Shown here: in pieces, positions 58,693 through 64,000 of the stretch
Layout of the letters: every line of letters starts with the position of its first letter
Position numbering within the stretch: position 1 is the stretch's first letter
Source: Anaeromyces robustus
Lineage: Eukaryota > Neocallimastigomycota > Neocallimastigomycetes > Neocallimastigales > Neocallimastigaceae
Reading direction: 5' to 3'
DNA length: 64,000 nt
NCBI GenBank assembly: GCA_002104895.1
Contig: MCFG01000110.1
Location: 1-64,000 of the forward strand
Made by a program: the position numbers and the translations under genes
The notes under the pieces: model-generated
The model's database searches: none
Seen by the model: the letters and a program-made list of their open reading frames with translations, nothing else
What the model was told of the DNA's origin: nothing

Positions 58693-58805
58693 TTAATTTA
58701 TATATTTATTTATTTATTTATTTATTTATTTATCTATTTATCTATTTATTTATTTATTTATTAATTTATCTATTAACTTATTTATTTATTTATTTATTTA
58801 TTTAT
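58620..58805. repeat. (TTTA)n field
   Basis: TTTA tetranucleotides with blocks of TTAATTTATATATTTA and TCTATTTA variants that recur, suggesting slippage plus block duplication. Confidence 0.9.
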
Positions 58806-60773
58806 TAAATTATTCTTTTTTTTAATAATTTATTTGATTATTATTTATGAATTATATTTACTGATTAATACCTTTTTTTATTAATTTTTTAGTATTTGTT
58901 TATTTTAAGTATTTTAATTTATTATAATATATACTAATTATTCATTTACTAATTATTTAAATATATGGTTTATAATTATCCCCTAATTATTTTTTAATTA
59001 AAATATAGTTTCATTTTTCTTACAATATTAATTTTTCTTATTATAATAATATTTATATTTTAACCTAAAGTTTAGAAGGTATATGGTGAATAATTAATTA
59101 TTTTTTTTTATTTTTTTTATAATATTAATAAACATATATTTAATAGAAATAAACATAATATTGAAAATTTCATTTAATCAATATAATAATTTAAATATTA
59201 TTCATATAATCAAATATAATTCACGTTAACATTAAAAATTTAAATTTTATTAGATTAAAAGGCATATTCAAAATTATATTTAAAAGTATTAACAGTAAAA
59301 ATATAATAACATATTTGATATTTTTATTACAATAATTATTTTCTATAGTATTTTTAATATAATTATTTTTTTTTAAAAAAAAATATTATCATTATTATTA
59401 TATTAATATCCAATATTAAATATTATATATAATAAAAATAATCCATATAAAGATAATTCTAATTACTGTAATTATAATATTAACATTATTGTTTTTGCTG
59501 TAATGTTGTTACATTAATAGTAATATCATAATAGTTGTTATTATTAGTTTGTTTTAATTTAGTTAGAATTGTTTTATAATAATAATAATATTATTATTAT
59601 TAATAATAGTATATGTATAAGAGTATGAAAAAAAAGTAATATTAATAAATTTAATACTATATAGTAGAGTATATTCTGAAAAAAAAAATAAAAATAAATA
59701 TTGATTAATCATAAAAATATATTATCTTTAAGATAAAATATATTCTTTATTATAACATTAAATAGAACATTTGAAAGACACTTGATTAATTTATAAATAC
59801 GGAAATTAATAATTCTTATTTTTTTAGAAAGTTCTATTTTATTGTGGTGATTTTATAATGTAAAGATTATTCCTTCAGTATTAAATACCACAAAATAATT
59901 ATAATAGAAATTTTAATAGTATACATTCCAGTAAATACTTTTTTATGTCGATAAAATAAAAATAAAAATAAAAATAAAAATAAAAATAAAAATAAAAATA
60001 AAATAAAAGTAAACAAATTGTATTAATGCTAATAAATAATAATAATATATAATATAATATATTGAATATTACAATCTAAAAAAAAGTATCATAATTAAAT
60101 CGTAGTAATAATGTTTCTACATGATAAAATATGATTTATTTAATAATTATTAATTATTAAAATTAATACTAATAATCTAATTTCTTTTTTCTTTCTTTCT
60201 TTCTCTCTTTCTTTTTTTTTCTTTATTGTTATTATTATAATATAGATTATACTTCGCTTATTTTTGTTATAATAAGTAATTATATTAAATATATTTAATC
60301 TATTACATTGTAATATATCCTATAAATATATTATATGTTTTTTGAATATAGTAATTGCAAATATTTCATTGAAGGATAGAAATAATTAAATATCTTGTAA
60401 TATAAATTTATTTAATAATTAAAAATTTAAAAGCAGGTAAATTTATCAATATATATAAATTAATGGATTTTTTAATCAATATTAATAATTGTGTTAATAA
60501 TTTTAATATTAATTTAATAAAATAATAATATTGTAATTATTGTTATTTTTGTAGTTATTATTATTGTATTATTTAATTATATATTTTTATTTATTATATT
60601 ATTATTATGACTTTTTTGTTTGTTTATTCACGTATTTGTTTGTTTATTAATTATTAATATATAATGCTTATATAATTTAATTTTTTATTTTTTAAATAAT
60701 TATAGAAAAAAAAATAATAATTATTTCTTTCCACCGTTTATTAATAGTAATAAAAAATCATAATAATTAAATA

Positions 60774-61970
60774 ATGATGGAAAATGTCAATAAATACAAT
60801 TCTGCACCAATACTTATCAATAATAATGTTCCAGTAAAATATAGCAATATGTTAAATGTACAACAAACAGAAAATGTAGCTTCATTAAATAATTTAATTA
60901 ATTCACCACTTGTTGCTACACCAAATCCATCTGGTCCAGGGATGATGACTTCACCATTAATAAATGCGCCAAATCCATCAGGTCCAGGGATGATGACTTC
61001 GCCATTAATAAATACGCCAAATCCATCAGGTCCAAGGATGATGACCTCACCATTAATAAATGCACCAAATCAACAAAGCACAGTGATTATAGCTTCACCA
61101 TTAGTAAATGCACCAAACCCTTCGGGTCCAAGCATGATGAATTCTCCATTACTTACAAATCCAAATCCTTCAGGTCCAAGCATGATGAATTCTCCATTAA
61201 TTACAAATCCAAACCCTTCAGGCCCAAGCATGATGAATTCTCCATTAATTACAAATCCAAATCCATCAGGCCCAAGCATGATGAATTCTCCATTACTCAC
61301 AAATTCAAATCCCTCAGGTCCAAATATGATGAATTCTCCATTTTACACAAATCGCAATCCATCACAATCAAATTTTATGAATTCACCCCTTATTACAGCT
61401 CCAAATCAAAATTCTACTTTTACACCCTTTTCACCAATGCCTAATGTAAATGTTGAATCAACACCAATTTTAAATAATACGTATTCCCCAGTTATTGGTC
61501 TTTCTATTGGAACTCCAACGATTTCATATGGAACTGAAATGACACCAGTTATTGTGAATAATGGTACTACATATAAACAAAATGTAATTGCTGAGAATGA
61601 ATCACCATTATTAAAAATGAATAATAATATTCCTACTCAAGAAGCTAATGGAAGTGGTATTTTTGATAATCCTATCATAACATTATCTAATTATGAAAAT
61701 AATAATAATCCTAATTCATCAAATACAAATTCTACAGTTATAACATCAAATAGTGGAAATACTGTAAATTCTATTTCAAAAACAATACCTAAAAAAGGTT
61801 CATATTATTCAAATTCTACAAATACAAATCAATTAAATATACAGCAAAAACAACAATATAAATATAATATGTCACAAAATACAAATACAGTAATAGGTAA
61901 TTTTATTAAAAATAATTTTTTTTTTTTTTTTTTTATTTTATTATTTTTCATTTTATATTTATTTATTTAA

Positions 61971-62031
<61 letters not shown>

Positions 62032-63569
62032 CATTAATATATAACAAAAATTTAATAAAAATATATTTATATATTTATAAAAATTTCTTGTCTTTAGCTG
62101 GTAATCCCCAAAATAATAATATAGACTCTTATAATAATAATAATAATAATAATGCAAATATCAATAATAATTATAATAATTATAATAATAATAATAATAA
62201 TAGTAATTATTCTCCATATCCTAATAATTTATATGCTCGAAAATCAAATTCAAATCAATTTGCATCTCCAATGATTCTATCTCCAATGAGTCAATCGGCT
62301 AATGCTGCAGCTGTAGCATTATTAAGTGTTTCAAATGGAAGATATGATAGTAACGTAGTAAACAATACTATCAATAATAGTAATAATTCTGTTTTATATC
62401 ATTCACAATCTTTGGATGCTGCATTAATGGACGGATATCAAAGTCCTGTCATAAATAAAGCACAAGATAAAAATATAAGCAATAATGATGATGTAAAATT
62501 CAAAGTACCTTATGGTAGTACTAGTTCTGGTGGTAATTCAAATGAAGAATATTCAGAAAAATATTTTGGTAATTCATCTATTATGGAAAAATTAGAAAAT
62601 GATGATGATAGTAAAAATGATATTCCTACTTTTAATATTCCAAAAGATGGACATCTTTTAACAAGTGATATCAATTTATCACCAACTCAAGAATATGACA
62701 CATTCTCAAATACAAGTACTATACATTCAATTGATATGAATTTTGATTCTTCAAATAGACAATCAACTGTATCACAAACTTCAAATAGACAATCATCTAT
62801 ATCTACCTTACCACAAACAACAAATAGACAATCATCTATCTCATCCTTATCACAAACATCACAAACTTCGAGTTCTACTTTACCAATAACTTCTAATGTA
62901 CAATCAACTGTATTACCACAAAATTCACAATATTCTAATAGAAGTAGCAGTAAAGATTCAATTGGAAATCAGAAAAACTATCCAAAAAGAAATGGAAGTG
63001 TAGATAAAACAATAGATAATAATTATAAACGCCATCGTGATAATAACTTTGTTGAACCTAAAGGTCGTAGTTCATCATCTATTAATAATAAAAAAGATGA
63101 GTCACTTTCAAATAGTCAAATTATGGATCCTGTAGGTGTGTCCAGTTCATCAATTTCAAACTTTTCATCATCAAGAAATGAAAGTGAAAGTGAATCTATA
63201 TTATCTAGTGGACCACAAAAAGAGAAAATAAATTCTTACTCTTCATCATCTACTAGTACTAAAAAACAAAGAAAACGTAAAGGGGATTCAAATGAAAAAG
63301 GAAGTAAAAAATCAAAATCTAGTAAAAATAAAAGTTCATTTACTAAATCTGTTGATGTTAAAAAGTTCACAACAACAGCTGCAGAAGCTGAATCTGCTCG
63401 TGAATATCTTAGCAAAACAAAAGCTAAACTAGAAGCAGAAGCAAAACTTAAGGCAAAGAAGAAAAATTCGACATCTTCTACTGACAACAAACCTCCAGTT
63501 AGAAAAACATTAGAAGAATTAGAAAAAGATTTCAATTTAATGAAACAAAAATTATCATTCAATAAGTAA
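60774..63569 (+). CDS. Low-complexity Ser/Asn/Pro-rich protein with 16-residue tandem repeats
   Basis: Two exons, 60774-61896 and 62098-63569, in phase; 864 residues. Residues ~45-205 are about ten 16-residue repeats of the form NPSGPSMMNSPLITNP, encoded by a 48-bp DNA repeat whose copies near 61125-61320 are almost identical. Many SP and TP pairs could be proline-directed kinase sites. The rest is Asn/Ser/Thr/Gln-rich, with a second repeat set (NRQSSIS/NRQSTVS near 640-670), then a basic, Lys-rich stretch (KKQRKRKGDSNEKGSKKSKS) that could be a nuclear signal, and a charged Ala/Lys/Glu helix at the C-terminus (AREYLSKTKAKLEAEAKLKA, then LEELEKDFNLMKQKL), probably a short coiled coil. No signal peptide or membrane segment. 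I recognise no family; a nuclear or regulatory scaffold is a guess from composition. Confidence 0.78.
60905..61395 (+). repeat. 48-bp coding minisatellite
   Basis: About ten copies encoding [ST]PLxxxPNPSGPxMM. Early copies carry GPGMMTSPLINAP and later ones GPSMMNSPLITNP, so two subtypes have been homogenised side by side. Confidence 0.9.
61917..62029. repeat. Poly(T) and poly(A) tracts within one intron
   Basis: Within the single intron of the low-complexity gene, a T tract (about 61917-61934) is followed after 40 bases by an A tract of about 50 (61979-62028). Transcribed, the two could pair. Confidence 0.9.
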
Positions 63570-64000
63570 AAAAAACAACAACAAAAAAAAAAAAAAAAGA
63601 AACATGAAAATAAATATAAATTATTTATTTTTCATTTCATTTTTTATAAAAATATATTATTTATTATTTATCATTCTTTTTCTTTTTTTTTTTTTTTTTT
63701 ATTTTTTAATTTTTATCCTTTCATTATAATTTTTATTTTTTATTTTTATTTTTATTTTTATTTTTTATTTTTTTAGTATTATTTTTTATTTTTTTTTATT
63801 TTAATTTTTTTATTTTTTTTATTTGATATACATATTCTTTTGTTTCTTTTTTATATATATTACCTTTTCAGAAATAATATATAATTTAATCATATAATAT
63901 ATGTGAAAAGAAGTTTTTTTTTTTTCATAATACATTATAAATATTATATATATTATATATTTAAATAAAAAGATATTATTGTTTATATTTAAATATATAT
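63570..64000. other. 3' flank, T-rich
   Basis: Downstream of the last gene: A-rich run at 63571-63600, then long T-rich and TTTTTA runs. No further gene begins before the window ends. Confidence 0.6.

Noticed and set aside
61070-61300. Minus frame of GFGFVINGEFIMLGPE repeats
   Set aside because: Antisense shadow of the 48-bp coding repeat in the plus-strand gene.

Overview
This window looks like nuclear DNA of an anaerobic gut fungus (Neocallimastigomycota; genus not resolvable from the sequence). The signs are extreme AT richness, long A/T tracts and (AAT)n arrays, and short GT..AG introns. Gene content agrees: a scaffoldin-type repeat protein of the kind that organises fungal cellulosomes, a secreted GH16 glucanase, a flagellar protein (CFAP52, expected in a fungus with swimming zoospores) and a class C seven-helix receptor with a beta-helix ectodomain. 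Coding islands stand out by higher GC and informative protein sequence. Gene models were assembled by hand, requiring GT..AG borders and matching codon phase at every junction.

Layout. 1-100: GC-richer scrap, possibly transposase-derived, at the left edge. 965-3101 (-): polysaccharide (chitin) deacetylase, probably GPI-anchored. 5647-9299 (-): importin-alpha, nine exons. 9300-15809: gene-poor. 15810-16519 (-): small secreted Cys-rich protein with a duplicated CxC module. 16520-20735: gene-poor. 20736-24750 (-): CFAP52/WDR16, nine exons. 26920-27823 (-): NTF2 with a likely one-codon last exon. 30155-30832 (+): LCL2-like ER/secretory protein. 32771-39308 (+): 21-exon beta-helix/EGF/7TM class C receptor. 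39763-43468 (-): divergent RhoGAP-like protein. 44927-50564 (+): scaffoldin-like protein of 1818 residues. 51558-53147 (-): GH16 with four CBM52-like modules. 55908-56320 (-): decayed 28S rRNA fragment. 60774-63569 (+): low-complexity Ser/Asn-rich protein with ten or so 16-residue repeats. The remainder is AT-rich DNA with microsatellites and a few tandem duplications.

Functional themes. The cell surface and outside world dominate (deacetylase, Cys-rich protein, receptor, scaffoldin, GH16). Importin-alpha and NTF2 both serve nuclear transport but are about 17 kb apart with other genes between, so no cluster is implied. Scaffoldin and GH16 are convergent neighbours, yet no dockerin is visible in the GH16 protein, so co-assembly is not supported. 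The points most worth a second look are the receptor fusion, the scaffoldin with its unusual N-terminal insert, the transition-decayed 28S piece, the catalytically doubtful RhoGAP and the weak IBB region of the importin.
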